Below are positions 17,125-26,083 of a stretch of 52,694 nucleotides of DNA, piece after piece; within the stretch, counting starts at the first letter, position 1, and every line of letters starts with the position of its first letter. The DNA lies in assembly GCA_905233655.1 (NCBI GenBank), contig CAJOCS010000002.1, forward strand, positions 1-52,694. Reading direction: 5' to 3'. The DNA comes from an uncultured Bacteroidales bacterium (GTDB lineage Bacteria; Bacteroidota; Bacteroidia; Bacteroidales; UBA932). The notes beneath the pieces were generated by a model that was not told the DNA's origin, searched no databases, and saw only the letters and a program-made list of their open reading frames with translations. A program made the position numbers and the translations under genes.

Positions 17125-18414
17125 TTATTTTACTACTGATTCATAAACTTTCTTCAACTTGGCGGTAGCGCCGTTCCATTTGAGGGCGTTCACCTCGTCA
17201 TAACCCATCTTTGCGGAGAAGTCCGCGAGGGCGGGATAACTCAGGAGGGCGTAGATGTCGTCGGCCATGGCGTCCACATCCCAGAAGTCCACCTTGAAGG
17301 CATACTGCAGCACCTCGGCGGCGCCGGACTGTTTGGAGATGATGGAAGGAACGCCCGTACGCATTGCCTCCAGAGGAGAAATGCCGAAAGGCTCGGAGAT
17401 TGACGGCATGATGTAGACGTCCGAAAGGGCGAACATCTTCTGCACGTCGGCTCCGCGGAGGAAGCCCGTGAAATGGAAGCGGTCGCTGATGCCCAGACGT
17501 GCCGCATGACGAATGCAGCGGTTCATCATGTCTCCGCTGCCGGCCATCACGAAGCGCACGTTCTTGGTGCGTTTCAGGACCTTTGCGGCGGCCTCGATGA
17601 AGTATTCAGGGCCTTTCTGGTAGGTGATGCGGCCAAGGAAGGTGACTGTCTTTTCCTTGACTCCGCGCTCGACCTCCAGGTTCTCACGGCCGCTGAAGTC
17701 TACGGCGTTGTGAACCGTGACCACCTTTGCAGGATCGATTCCGTAACGGTTAATAACGATATTGCGGGTGAGGTCGCTCACGGTAACCACCCTGTCGGCG
17801 ACCTCCATGCCCTTGCGCTCGATGGCGAAGACGCGGGTGTCGATGTTGTCCACGCTGCCACGGTCGAAGGAAGTGGCGTGCACATGGATGACGAGGGGTT
17901 TTCCGGTGAGTTCCTTGGCGGCGATTCCGGCGTAGTATGTGAGCCAGTCATGGGCGTGGATGACGTCGAAGTCGTTCTTGCGCTGAAGGGCGATGGTGCC
18001 GCCCACCATGGCGTAGCGCGCCACTTCCTCCATGAGGTTGGCGCCGTACTTGCCGGAGAACTTGTACTTCTGGCCGTAGCTCACGGAGAAGTCCTTTACC
18101 TGGCGCTTGCGGTCTTCTTCCACCAGGCGCGAGAACTCCTCAGGGTCTGCGTACGGAACCATATTGGTGCCGATGTGGATGAATTTCACCTTGTCCAGGT
18201 ATTCCTCTACCGACTCGGACACGGTGTCCACCGGAACGTCCGAAGCGTTTATGATGGTTGTTGCGCTCTGGTCTTCGTCTCCCGACGCAGAAGGCATCAC
18301 GAAGAGGGTTTCCACGCCGTTGTAGGCAAGGCCCTTTACGATACCTTCGCATGCTGTTCCAAGACCGCCTGCGATGTGGGGAGGGAACTCCCATCCGAAC
18401 ATAAGTACTCTCAT
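17125..18414 (-). CDS. GT4-family glycosyltransferase of the glycogen gene set
   Basis: The 429-residue GT-B enzyme starts MRVLMFGWEFPPHIAGGLG, the usual N-terminus of this Bacteroidales glycogen-cluster transferase. It shows FDVIHAHDWLTY near residue 145, FLGRITYQKGPEYF near 260 and the donor-binding SISEPFGISPLEAM near 345 with both glutamates. I chose ATG 18414, four bases after the debranching-enzyme stop; a start nine codons upstream would overlap that gene. It lacks the GlgA KTGGL motif, so donor preference is uncertain: it may build or prime an alpha-glucan chain beside the GT3 half of the downstream fusion. Function within glycogen metabolism is inferred from the neighbours. Confidence 0.85.
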   Translation of the reverse strand: MRVLMFGWEFPPHIAGGLGTACEGIVKGLAYNGVETLFVMPSASGDEDQSATTIINASDVPVDTVSESVEEYLDKVKFIHIGTNMVPYADPEEFSRLVEEDRKRQVKDFSVSYGQKYKFSGKYGANLMEEVARYAMVGGTIALQRKNDFDVIHAHDWLTYYAGIAAKELTGKPLVIHVHATSFDRGSVDNIDTRVFAIERKGMEVADRVVTVSDLTRNIVINRYGIDPAKVVTVHNAVDFSGRENLEVERGVKEKTVTFLGRITYQKGPEYFIEAAAKVLKRTKNVRFVMAGSGDMMNRCIRHAARLGISDRFHFTGFLRGADVQKMFALSDVYIMPSISEPFGISPLEAMRTGVPSIISKQSGAAEVLQYAFKVDFWDVDAMADDIYALLSYPALADFSAKMGYDEVNALKWNGATAKLKKVYESVVK

Positions 18415-18418
18415 AGCT

Positions 18419-20341
18419 TTATTCCTCCCTGTATTTAGCAATCAACCAGTTGATGTTCAGAAGAGCGGCCGTCGTCATGGCGGAAGAGACGGCGCCGTGG
18501 GCCTCGTGAGGCGGGTCTCCGTCATACAGTTCGGAGAAGGCGCCCACACCGTGCTTCGACAGATCCTCGTAGAAGCCTTCGGTGAGCCATTCGGCCCTCT
18601 TGATGAAGTTCTTCCCCATCATGTTGAAACTGGCGTAGCAGTACTGGGCCAGCAGGAAGGGGAAGGCGCAGCCGTTGTGGTAGGCCAGGTCACGGTCTAC
18701 CTGCGAGCCCTCGTACACGCCTTTGTAACGTACGTCGCGGGGCGAGAGGGAACGGATGCCGCGGCGGGTCACCAGCTCGGCGTTCACGATGCGCATAACC
18801 TCGCTGATAATCTCGTCGGAGATGGGTTTGTAGTCCAGCGAAGCGGGCCAGAGCATATTGGGACGGAGTTCCATGTGCTGGCCGCCGTTGTCCACGTAGT
18901 CGGCAAGGAAGCCAAGGGAAGGATTCCAGAACGTGTTCTGGTAGTTCTTCTCGATGAGTTCCTTCACCGGAGTCCACTTCTTTACGAATTCGCCCTTGCC
19001 TTCCATTTCGATGGCGAAGCAGATGGCATTGTACCAGAGGGCGTTGGTGTCCACCTGATAGCCGGCGCGCTCGGTGACGGCGCGGCCGTTGATGTAGGCG
19101 TTCATCCAGCTGAGAGCGACTCCGTCCATCTGAGCCCAGAGAAGGCCGTTGGGCTGCATTGCAACCTCCACCCTGTGACCGGGCAGGTAGCTCTCGATAA
19201 TTCCCTTGAGGGTGGCACCGTATTTCTTCCATACCGCCTTGGGCTTTGCGCCGTAGGCGATGTACTGCTGGAGCGTCACCGCCATGTACAGAGGCGCCTC
19301 CACCTGGGTGGTACGGCGGAACAGGCGCTCCTGCTCGGCCGCAATCAGGTTGTCGAGGATTTCCTCGAACTCGGCCGGGTCGTTCTTGCCGTAGAGGGCA
19401 AGGCCGGCGAGCGACTCCAGGGTCTCGCGAAGGAGGCCCGAATACAGCCAGCTGTAACCGGCGACTATCCTCTTGCGTCCGCCGTCGTCACGAATGAGGG
19501 AATCGGCGGCGCGCACGAGCTGGTCGTGGAACGAAGTGATGGGGCCGATTTTTTCCACCGTCGCGGCGAAACGGCGCTTGAGTCCGGCGGGAGTGCAGGG
19601 CTCCTCGGCGCTTGCCGAAAGGACAATGCTGTCGCCGGGACGGAGCTCGGTCTCGAAGGTGCCGGGCACCAGGAGGTCCTCCCTGCAGTCGAAACCGCGG
19701 CGCATCTCGTCGGAATAGGTAATGCCCTTGTACCAGACGGGATTGTGCTTGTACTCGCTCTTGCTGCTGAGCTGGAGGTTCAGGTCCGGGAAACCTTCAT
19801 ACAGGTTGAAGGCCGCTCCGCCGGGGATGTCGTCATAGTCCGTGCGGGCAACGGGATTCTCGTGGGTGAGATCGTGCACGCGGCGGAAGGAAAGGAAGGG
19901 TTTGAGCTCCAGCTTCACCTTTGCAGGTGCTTTAACAAGCTCATACTTAACGAGAAGCTGGTTCTTGTCCGGGACGAGGGCCAACTGCTTGGTGAACACC
20001 ATCTCGCCTATCTTGTAGGTGACGGTGGGAACCGGGTCCGCATCAAAATCCACGATGTACTTGTGACCGCGGGGCTCGTAGATGTCTCCATAGCAGTGAA
20101 TGCCCAGATTGAAGCGCTTGCCCCTGAGGGTAAGGCTCTCATCCATGGAAGACAGGAGCATGTAGCGGAAACCGTCGAACTTCTCCACGGGCACTGCCAG
20201 CAGGCCATGATAGCGGCGGGTGTTGCAAGTGACGATGGACGTGTTGCAGAACGCACCGGTCTTCGACGGGAGGATGATTTCCCGGCGAAGCGAGTACGAC
20301 AGGTTCACCAGTTCAGACTTGTTGAATTTCAAAAAAGCCAT
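18419..20341 (-). CDS. Glycogen debranching enzyme (amylo-alpha-1,6-glucosidase type)
   Basis: The 640-residue cytoplasmic protein has the N-terminal beta domain of bacterial debranching enzymes (REIILPSKTGAFCNTSIVTCNTRRYHGLL, residues 14-42) followed by an (alpha/alpha)6 barrel with WMNAYINGRAVTERAGYQVD and NALWYNA near 400-425, and the C-terminal AYHNGCAFPFLLAQY region. It removes alpha-1,6 branch stubs, complementing glgB directly upstream. ATG 20341 is used, 11 bp after the glgB stop; a longer frame would overlap glgB. It fits GH133-like debranching enzymes in length and motifs. Confidence 0.92.
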   Translation of the reverse strand: MAFLKFNKSELVNLSYSLRREIILPSKTGAFCNTSIVTCNTRRYHGLLAVPVEKFDGFRYMLLSSMDESLTLRGKRFNLGIHCYGDIYEPRGHKYIVDFDADPVPTVTYKIGEMVFTKQLALVPDKNQLLVKYELVKAPAKVKLELKPFLSFRRVHDLTHENPVARTDYDDIPGGAAFNLYEGFPDLNLQLSSKSEYKHNPVWYKGITYSDEMRRGFDCREDLLVPGTFETELRPGDSIVLSASAEEPCTPAGLKRRFAATVEKIGPITSFHDQLVRAADSLIRDDGGRKRIVAGYSWLYSGLLRETLESLAGLALYGKNDPAEFEEILDNLIAAEQERLFRRTTQVEAPLYMAVTLQQYIAYGAKPKAVWKKYGATLKGIIESYLPGHRVEVAMQPNGLLWAQMDGVALSWMNAYINGRAVTERAGYQVDTNALWYNAICFAIEMEGKGEFVKKWTPVKELIEKNYQNTFWNPSLGFLADYVDNGGQHMELRPNMLWPASLDYKPISDEIISEVMRIVNAELVTRRGIRSLSPRDVRYKGVYEGSQVDRDLAYHNGCAFPFLLAQYCYASFNMMGKNFIKRAEWLTEGFYEDLSKHGVGAFSELYDGDPPHEAHGAVSSAMTTAALLNINWLIAKYREE

Positions 20342-20352
20342 AAATATCGATA

Positions 20353-22350
20353 TTATACTTGCTTCAGCACAATTGCGCAACGAGCGGGCAGATAGAGCTT
20401 GAGCGTGGCCCTGTATGCCTGATTGCCGTTGGGCGAAACTTCGGGCAGGGTAAAATGATGTTCTCCGGTCTTTATACGGGCAAAACCGTTGAAGCGGAGT
20501 TCATCACTATCCAACACATCCACCCATTCTCCCGCGGGGGCCGCAAAGCCGTAATCCGCGAATGAACCGGTGGCCGAAAAATTCAGCGCAAAGATACAAT
20601 TTTTACGCTTGAAAATCAAGATTTTCTTTTGTTCATCCTGCACGAGGAGCTCGGGTTTGGAGAAGAGCAAGCGTTCCTGGCGGATGAGATGTACCATCGC
20701 CTCATCGAAATTGCGGAGAAAACCGTAGCGGAGATAATCCGGCTCGGCGAGGGACCACTGCCGGCGGGCATGTTTGAACGACCATCCGTTCCCTTCTCGG
20801 GGGAAGTCTATCCATTCGGGATGGCCGAATTCGTTGCCCATGAAATTGAGATAACCGTCTCCGGCGGTGCCGGCGGTCACCAGGCGTATCATTTTGTGGA
20901 GGGCGATTCCCCTGTCCACTATCGGATTCTGCGATTCGGTGTTCATGGAGAAATACATCTCCTTGTCCATAAGGCGGAAGATGAGCGTCTTGTCGCCCAC
21001 CAGGGCCTGGTCGTGGCACTCGGCATAGGAGATGGTCTTTTCGTCGGCCCTCTTGTTGGTAAGCTGCCACCAGATTTCCCCTACGGACCACTGCTCGTCG
21101 GAGAGGGTCTTGATCCATTTGATCCAGTTGTCGGCGACGCCCATGGACATGCGGAAATCGAAGCCCACGCCGCCGGTGTCGAGAGGCGCCGCCAGACCGG
21201 CCATTCCGGAAACATCCTCGGCAATGGTGAAGGCATTCTCCGACATCTCGTGCACGAGGATATTGGCAAGGCCGAGATAGGTTACAGCATTCTCGTCCAC
21301 ACCGGAGTCGAAGTAGAGCCCGTATGAGCCGAAATCCTTCCCCAGACCGTGGTCCCAGTAAAGCATGGAAGTGACGCCGTCGAAACGGAATCCGTCGATG
21401 TGATACTCCTCCATCCAGTATTTCACGTTGGAAAGGAGGAAGTATTTGGTCTCGTCCTTACCGTAGTCGAAGCAGCGGGAGCCCCAGGCGGGATGCCTGC
21501 CCTGAGGGCCGCTGTAGAAGTACAGATGGTCCGTTCCGTCGAACAGCGAAAGGCCCTCGGCCTCGTTGTCCACGCTGTGGCTGTGGACTATGTCCATAAC
21601 CACGGCGATGCCTTTTCCGTGGGCGTCGTCCACCAGGGCCTTGAATTCCTCGGGGGTGCCGAAACGGGAAGAGAGGGCGAAGAAATTGGATACCTGGTAG
21701 CCGAAGGAGCCGTAGTAGGGATGCTCCTGAAGGGCCATTATCTGAATGGTATCGTAGCCGAGCTTCTTCACCTTGGGAAGGACGTCGCGGCGGAATTCCT
21801 CGAAAGTACCCACCTTCTCCTTCTCCGTTGCCATGCCGATATGGCATTCGTAAATCATGGGATGGGGCCTCGGGCCGGCATGGGAGTGTTTCCAGACATA
21901 CTTCTCGGCGGGGTCCCAGACCTGGGCGCAGAAGACCTTGGTCACAGGGTCCTGCACCACGCGGGTCACATACGAAGGAAGCCTCTCGCCTGCCCCTCCG
22001 GGCCACTCGATATAGAGCTTGTAAAGCAGTCCGTGACTGAGGAACATGCCATCCAGACGAAGCTCCCAGTTGCCGTTTCCGGTGGGTTTCAGGGCATAGG
22101 CGTCGGTGTGTTTCCAGTTGTTGAAATCGCCCACCAGGAATATCCTGTTGGCATTTGGCGCCCACTCGCGCAACACCCACGAACCGTCTTCACAGCGGTG
22201 AAGGCCGTAATACATCTGGTTGTTCACGGCATCCTTCAGCGGGCCGTCGCCGGCTATGTGGCGCTTCATCTCAAGGATGCGCTGATGCCTTGCGTCGATT
22301 GCGCCTTTGAACGGCATCAGATAGGGGTCTGTCTGGTATATTTTCTTCAT
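20353..22350 (-). CDS. glgB: 1,4-alpha-glucan branching enzyme (GH13, eukaryote-like subtype)
   Basis: This enzyme transfers alpha-1,4 segments to form alpha-1,6 branches in glycogen. The 665-residue protein has an N-terminal CBM48 domain (WVLREWAPNANRIFLVGDFNNW, about 58-79) and a GH13 barrel with MDIVHSH, GFRFDGVTS (nucleophile Asp324), IAEDVSG (acid/base Glu378) and AECHDQ (Asp447). The short N-terminus and these motifs match the eukaryote-like GH13_8 subtype rather than the E. coli type. It is the first of five alpha-glucan genes and lies 4 bp after xseB, so it has no promoter of its own. Confidence 0.96.
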   Translation of the reverse strand: MKKIYQTDPYLMPFKGAIDARHQRILEMKRHIAGDGPLKDAVNNQMYYGLHRCEDGSWVLREWAPNANRIFLVGDFNNWKHTDAYALKPTGNGNWELRLDGMFLSHGLLYKLYIEWPGGAGERLPSYVTRVVQDPVTKVFCAQVWDPAEKYVWKHSHAGPRPHPMIYECHIGMATEKEKVGTFEEFRRDVLPKVKKLGYDTIQIMALQEHPYYGSFGYQVSNFFALSSRFGTPEEFKALVDDAHGKGIAVVMDIVHSHSVDNEAEGLSLFDGTDHLYFYSGPQGRHPAWGSRCFDYGKDETKYFLLSNVKYWMEEYHIDGFRFDGVTSMLYWDHGLGKDFGSYGLYFDSGVDENAVTYLGLANILVHEMSENAFTIAEDVSGMAGLAAPLDTGGVGFDFRMSMGVADNWIKWIKTLSDEQWSVGEIWWQLTNKRADEKTISYAECHDQALVGDKTLIFRLMDKEMYFSMNTESQNPIVDRGIALHKMIRLVTAGTAGDGYLNFMGNEFGHPEWIDFPREGNGWSFKHARRQWSLAEPDYLRYGFLRNFDEAMVHLIRQERLLFSKPELLVQDEQKKILIFKRKNCIFALNFSATGSFADYGFAAPAGEWVDVLDSDELRFNGFARIKTGEHHFTLPEVSPNGNQAYRATLKLYLPARCAIVLKQV

Positions 22351-22354
22351 AGGG

Positions 22355-22543
22355 CTAGTCCTCCTTGTCCAGTGAATCTACTTTTTCCTTTACCGTGCGG
22401 AGATACTCGCGGCACTGTGCAAGCAACTCCTTGCTCCGGCCCACCAGAGCGTCGATATCCGAGAGCTTAGTCTCGGGGTTCTCCACCTTGGCGGCAATCT
22501 CGTCCAGCTCGGCAAGAGCCTTTGCGTAATCGAAATTTTCCAT
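22355..22543 (-). CDS. xseB: Exodeoxyribonuclease VII small subunit
   Basis: The 62-residue acidic helical protein (MENFDYAKALAELDEIAAKV...) matches XseB, which wraps the large subunit to form the nuclease that degrades single-stranded DNA. ATG 22543 is taken because it lies next to the xseA stop; the longer frame would overlap xseA by over 50 bp. It is encoded between xseA (one-base gap) and glgB (4-bp gap). Confidence 0.92.
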   Translation of the reverse strand: MENFDYAKALAELDEIAAKVENPETKLSDIDALVGRSKELLAQCREYLRTVKEKVDSLDKED

Positions 22544-22544
22544 A

Positions 22545-23795
22545 CTATCGTTCGTTGTATATCTCGTCAACTTTTGCGATGGCCGAACCATCGGCAAACC
22601 TTACTCCTATCCTATCCCCGACCGAAAGGGAACCGACCGACTTCAGCACCTTGTTGTCCTTTCCGCTAACCAGCACATATCCCAGAGAGAGGATGCTCCG
22701 GGGGTCCGACGCCTTTATCCTGGCTTCTTTCAGCGACATTTCCGCTTCTTCCCTGCCGATGCGAGAGAGCGCGGCGAAGCGAAGCCGGTGGACGGCGTTG
22801 TCCATAAGGCGGTGAAGGGCCTCGTAGCGGCGTTCTATTCCGCGGCCGATGCGGGCGAACATGGCATTCAGCTTCATCTCCTCCCCTGTCACAAGCTGCC
22901 TCATGGCGCGGGAAATCCGTCTTTCCAGCTCGAGAATCATCCCGTCCTGCTCTGCGAATGCGTCCAGGAAAAGGTCGGCAAGGGCCGTGGGGGTTTTCAC
23001 GTACTGCATGGCCACCATGTCGGCAATATGGAAATCCTTGTCGTGGCCGATGGCGGTTATTACAGGGAGCGGGCAGGTAGCGATTGCGACTGCAAGATTC
23101 TCGTCGTCGAAGCAGGCGAGGTCCGACTCGCCGCCGCCGCCGCGAAGAATGAGGATGGCGTCATAATCCCCTTCCTGGGCATCCAGAAGCGCGGAAATGA
23201 TGGACGCCGGGGCCTGTTCCCCCTGCATCAGCGCTTCGAAGAGTTCCAGCACGAAGGCATAACCCTCTTCGTTGCCCAGAAGATGCTCGCGAAAATCCTG
23301 ATAGCCGGCGGCCGTCCGGGATGTAATCACTGCAAGGCGGCGCGGAAGGGCCGGAAGGGCGAGTTCCTTCTGCATTTCCATATATCCGTCCTTCTCCAGG
23401 CGCTCGATTATGCGCTTGCGCTCCAGGGCCTGTTCCCCGAGGGTGAAGGCCGGGTCTATGTCATCTATGAAAAGGGATACTCCGTATATTTCGCTGAAAC
23501 TCACCTGCACTTTAACCAGGACCGTGAGCCCCGCTTCAAGGGCGCGGCCGGTGGAGTCCTCGAAGAAACTCTTCAGCTGGGGATAGTTCCATTTCCATAT
23601 CATGGCCCGGGACTCGGCGATGGTCTTCCCCTGATGCGACTGGCTCAGCGTGAGATAGCAGTGGCCGTTAGCCCTGGGGCTCCAGGAGGAAATCTCCGCC
23701 TTTACCCACAGTTTGTCCGGAAAAGCATCCTCAATGCCCTCCTTTATGCGGAGCTGAAGTTCCGCCAGGTCGATATAGTCCCCGTTACGGCTCAA
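22545..23795 (-). CDS. xseA: Exodeoxyribonuclease VII large subunit, non-ATG start
   Basis: The 416-residue catalytic subunit has the N-terminal OB-fold (LWVKAEISSWSPRANGHCYLTL), the catalytic core (LAVITSRTAAGYQDFREHLLGN), ILRGGGGESDLACFDDENLAVAIA and the VITAIGHDKDF motif, then a long coiled coil with the family pattern ILSLGYVLV. No ATG exists at the 5' end in this frame; TTG 23795 gives the expected N-terminus (SRNGDYIDLAEL) and overlaps the nadE stop by 11 bp. An ATT one codon earlier is the only other candidate. xseB follows one base downstream. Confidence 0.94.
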   Translation of the reverse strand: MSRNGDYIDLAELQLRIKEGIEDAFPDKLWVKAEISSWSPRANGHCYLTLSQSHQGKTIAESRAMIWKWNYPQLKSFFEDSTGRALEAGLTVLVKVQVSFSEIYGVSLFIDDIDPAFTLGEQALERKRIIERLEKDGYMEMQKELALPALPRRLAVITSRTAAGYQDFREHLLGNEEGYAFVLELFEALMQGEQAPASIISALLDAQEGDYDAILILRGGGGESDLACFDDENLAVAIATCPLPVITAIGHDKDFHIADMVAMQYVKTPTALADLFLDAFAEQDGMILELERRISRAMRQLVTGEEMKLNAMFARIGRGIERRYEALHRLMDNAVHRLRFAALSRIGREEAEMSLKEARIKASDPRSILSLGYVLVSGKDNKVLKSVGSLSVGDRIGVRFADGSAIAKVDEIYNER

Positions 23796-24516
23796 AATGA
23801 GGAATAGGCTGCAGCTTGAAAAGGTTGGTCCTGTGCTTGTGGTCTATCTTCGCCTTTGTTTCCGGGTCCTCGCAAATTCCGGTGCGGATGTAGCGGTCCA
23901 GAACGGCATAGGTAAAGCCGAGGTTGTCTTCATCGGATTTGCCGCAGAGGCCGTCGGAAGGAGTCTTTTTGACCAGATCCTCCGGCAGGTCGAGTTCCAT
24001 GCCGATGGCAAGCACCTCCTCCACCGTGAGCCCGCCGAGGGGAGAGAAATCTCCGGCGGCGTCGCCGTAGCGGGTACTGTAGCCCACCCAGTCCTCAGAG
24101 AGATTGCAGGTGTTCACCACACGGCCGTTATTGCTCTGGGAGATAGCATACAGGGCTGTCATACGAAGGCGTGGAGCCATGTTGATGCGCGTCTGTTCGC
24201 TGGCGGGCCCGCCCAGCTTCTCCTCGACCTCACCCATCAGGGCCTTGAAAGCGGCTCCGATACTCACGTCGTAGCGCTTTATCCCGAGATGGTTGATGAG
24301 TTTTATGCTGTCGGCGATATCCGGCTGGACGCCGTTCGGCATGGTAACGCCGATAACCCGCTCCCTGCCGAGAGCCTCCACACACAGGGCGGCGCATACA
24401 CTGCTGTCCTTTCCGCCGGAAATACCCAGCACGGCATTGCACCCGGGGCCGTTCACCTCGAACCAGTCCCGTATCCACTGGACGCATGCGTCCTTCACTT
24501 TCTTTGCATCGAACAT
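23785..24516 (-). CDS. nadE: NAD synthetase (ammonia-dependent)
   Basis: The enzyme converts nicotinic acid adenine dinucleotide to NAD with ATP and ammonia. The 243-residue protein has the PP-loop LGISGGKDSSVCAAL at residues 29-43, STRYGDAAGDFSPLGGLTVEEV near 145 and TPSDGLCGKSDEDNLGFTY near 185. It has no glutaminase domain, so it is the short ammonia-dependent type. The N-terminal cytoplasmic Rossmann fold is complete. It lies 2 bp after der and overlaps xseA by 11 bp. NAD made here is also the co-substrate of the sirtuin at 47268. Confidence 0.95.
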   Translation of the reverse strand: MFDAKKVKDACVQWIRDWFEVNGPGCNAVLGISGGKDSSVCAALCVEALGRERVIGVTMPNGVQPDIADSIKLINHLGIKRYDVSIGAAFKALMGEVEEKLGGPASEQTRINMAPRLRMTALYAISQSNNGRVVNTCNLSEDWVGYSTRYGDAAGDFSPLGGLTVEEVLAIGMELDLPEDLVKKTPSDGLCGKSDEDNLGFTYAVLDRYIRTGICEDPETKAKIDHKHRTNLFKLQPIPHFEP

Positions 24517-24518
24517 GA

Positions 24519-25826
24519 TTATTTCGCTCTTGTATAAATCTGAATGGGGCAGCCTTCGAAATCGAAATGCTGACGGAGTTTGTTCTCAAGGAAACGCTTG
24601 TATGGCTCCTTCACCCACTGGGGCAGATTGCAGAAGAAGGCAAACTGAGGAGTACGGGTGGGGAGCTGGGTGACGTACTTGATTTTGATGTACTTGCCCT
24701 TCCATGCCGGCGGCGGATAATTCTCGATCTCCGGGAGCATGGCGTCGTTGAGCTGGGAGGTGGGAATCTTCCGCCTCATGCTGGCGGCCACACGTGCGGC
24801 CGCATCCAGCACATCCAGGATGCGCTGCTTGTTCAGCACCGAGGTGAAGATGATGGGAATGTCGTTGAAAGGTGCCAGACGACTCTTCAAGGCTTCGGTG
24901 TAGTCCCTCATGGTATTGGACTCCTTCTCGAAGAGGTCCCATTTGTTCACCACTATTACACAGCCCTTGTGGTTCTTCTGGATAACGTTGAAGATATTCA
25001 TGTCCTGGGCTTCCATTCCCAGGGTGGCGTCAATCATGAGGATACAGACATCGCTGTGCTCGATTGTGCGCATTGCGCGGAGAACCGAATAGAACTCCAG
25101 ATCTTCTGTGACCTTTCCCCTCTTCCTCATTCCGGCGGTGTCCACTATCATGAACTCGTGGCCGAACTTGTTGTAGTAGGTGGAGATGGAATCCCTGGTG
25201 GTGCCTGCGACGGGCGTCACAATATTGCGTTCCTCCCCCAGCAGGGCGTTCGTAAGCGACGACTTGCCCACGTTCGGCCTTCCCACGATGGCGATGTGCG
25301 GAAGCTCGGCATGGTCGTCTTCGGGGGCGTCGTCGTCCGGAAGGAGTTTCACCAGCTCGTCCAGAAGGTCTCCGGTACCGCTTCCGTTCGCGGCCGATAC
25401 CGACCACACCTCCCCGAGGCCGAGGCCGTAGAAGTCGAAGGCGTCGTACATTTTTTCTCCGCTGTCCACCTTGTTGACGCAAAGCAGGACAGGCTTCCGG
25501 CTGCGGCGGAGAAGGTCCGCTATTTCAGAATCGTAATCGGTGATTCCGGTGGCGGCCTCGCACATGAAAAGGACCACGTCGGCCTCTTCGATGGCAATTA
25601 CCACCTGACGCCGGATGGCGTCTTCAAAGACATCGTCCGAATTGGAGGTATAGCCTCCAGTATCCACCACTGAAAACTCTCGGCCGCACCACTCGCACTT
25701 GCCGTAATGCCGGTCGCGGGTGACTCCGGCGGTTTCGTCCACAATGGCCTGGCGCATTCCCACCAGACGGTTGAACAGTGTGGACTTGCCCACGTTCGGG
25801 CGCCCTACTATCGCTACTAAAGCCAT
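24519..25826 (-). CDS. der: GTPase Der (EngA), 50S ribosome assembly
   Basis: The 435-residue protein has two tandem G domains. The first has [20 protein letters not shown] at residues 4-23, DTGGY and NKVD; the second has [20 protein letters not shown] near 175, DTAGMRKRG and NKWD. A C-terminal KH-like domain ([27 protein letters not shown]) follows. Der binds the 50S subunit during assembly. ATG 25826 ([13 protein letters not shown]) is used; 13 further upstream codons would overlap the small gene at 25829. With engB nearby, the operon holds two ribosome-assembly GTPases. Confidence 0.97.
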   Translation of the reverse strand: MALVAIVGRPNVGKSTLFNRLVGMRQAIVDETAGVTRDRHYGKCEWCGREFSVVDTGGYTSNSDDVFEDAIRRQVVIAIEEADVVLFMCEAATGITDYDSEIADLLRRSRKPVLLCVNKVDSGEKMYDAFDFYGLGLGEVWSVSAANGSGTGDLLDELVKLLPDDDAPEDDHAELPHIAIVGRPNVGKSSLTNALLGEERNIVTPVAGTTRDSISTYYNKFGHEFMIVDTAGMRKRGKVTEDLEFYSVLRAMRTIEHSDVCILMIDATLGMEAQDMNIFNVIQKNHKGCVIVVNKWDLFEKESNTMRDYTEALKSRLAPFNDIPIIFTSVLNKQRILDVLDAAARVAASMRRKIPTSQLNDAMLPEIENYPPPAWKGKYIKIKYVTQLPTRTPQFAFFCNLPQWVKEPYKRFLENKLRQHFDFEGCPIQIYTRAK

Positions 25827-25828
25827 AA

Positions 25829-26080
25829 CTATTTTTCGTATTTGTAAAGACTGCAATTCAGGCACGCTTCACTGAAATTGCCGTCACAAAGTTTCTTTCC
25901 CTTCTGCTGCGCCAGCATCTCGAGTTCCTCCTGTTTGGCACATTTGATTCCCCGCTTGCGCATCTCAGGGTTCGTGGAAATTTCCCCGTCCGGGAAGGGA
26001 CGGTGGAAAAAGAAGATGTTCACCCCCAGGAGGATGACAGCTATCCCCACGAATATGATTGCGGCGAGGAAGGTCTTCAT
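25829..26080 (-). CDS. Small single-pass membrane protein with conserved-looking cysteines
   Basis: The 83-residue protein begins with one hydrophobic helix ([20 protein letters not shown]). A short loop and a polar domain follow with [17 protein letters not shown] and, at the end, [18 protein letters not shown]. Four cysteines (Cys at about 47, 65, 72 and 75) include a CxxC pair and could bind a metal or form disulphides. I recognise the type as a short conserved Bacteroidota protein without assigned function. It is placed 3 bp after prs and 2 bp before der, firmly inside the operon. Confidence 0.7.
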   Translation of the reverse strand: MKTFLAAIIFVGIAVILLGVNIFFFHRPFPDGEISTNPEMRKRGIKCAKQEELEMLAQQKGKKLCDGNFSEACLNCSLYKYEK

Positions 26081-26083
26081 GCA

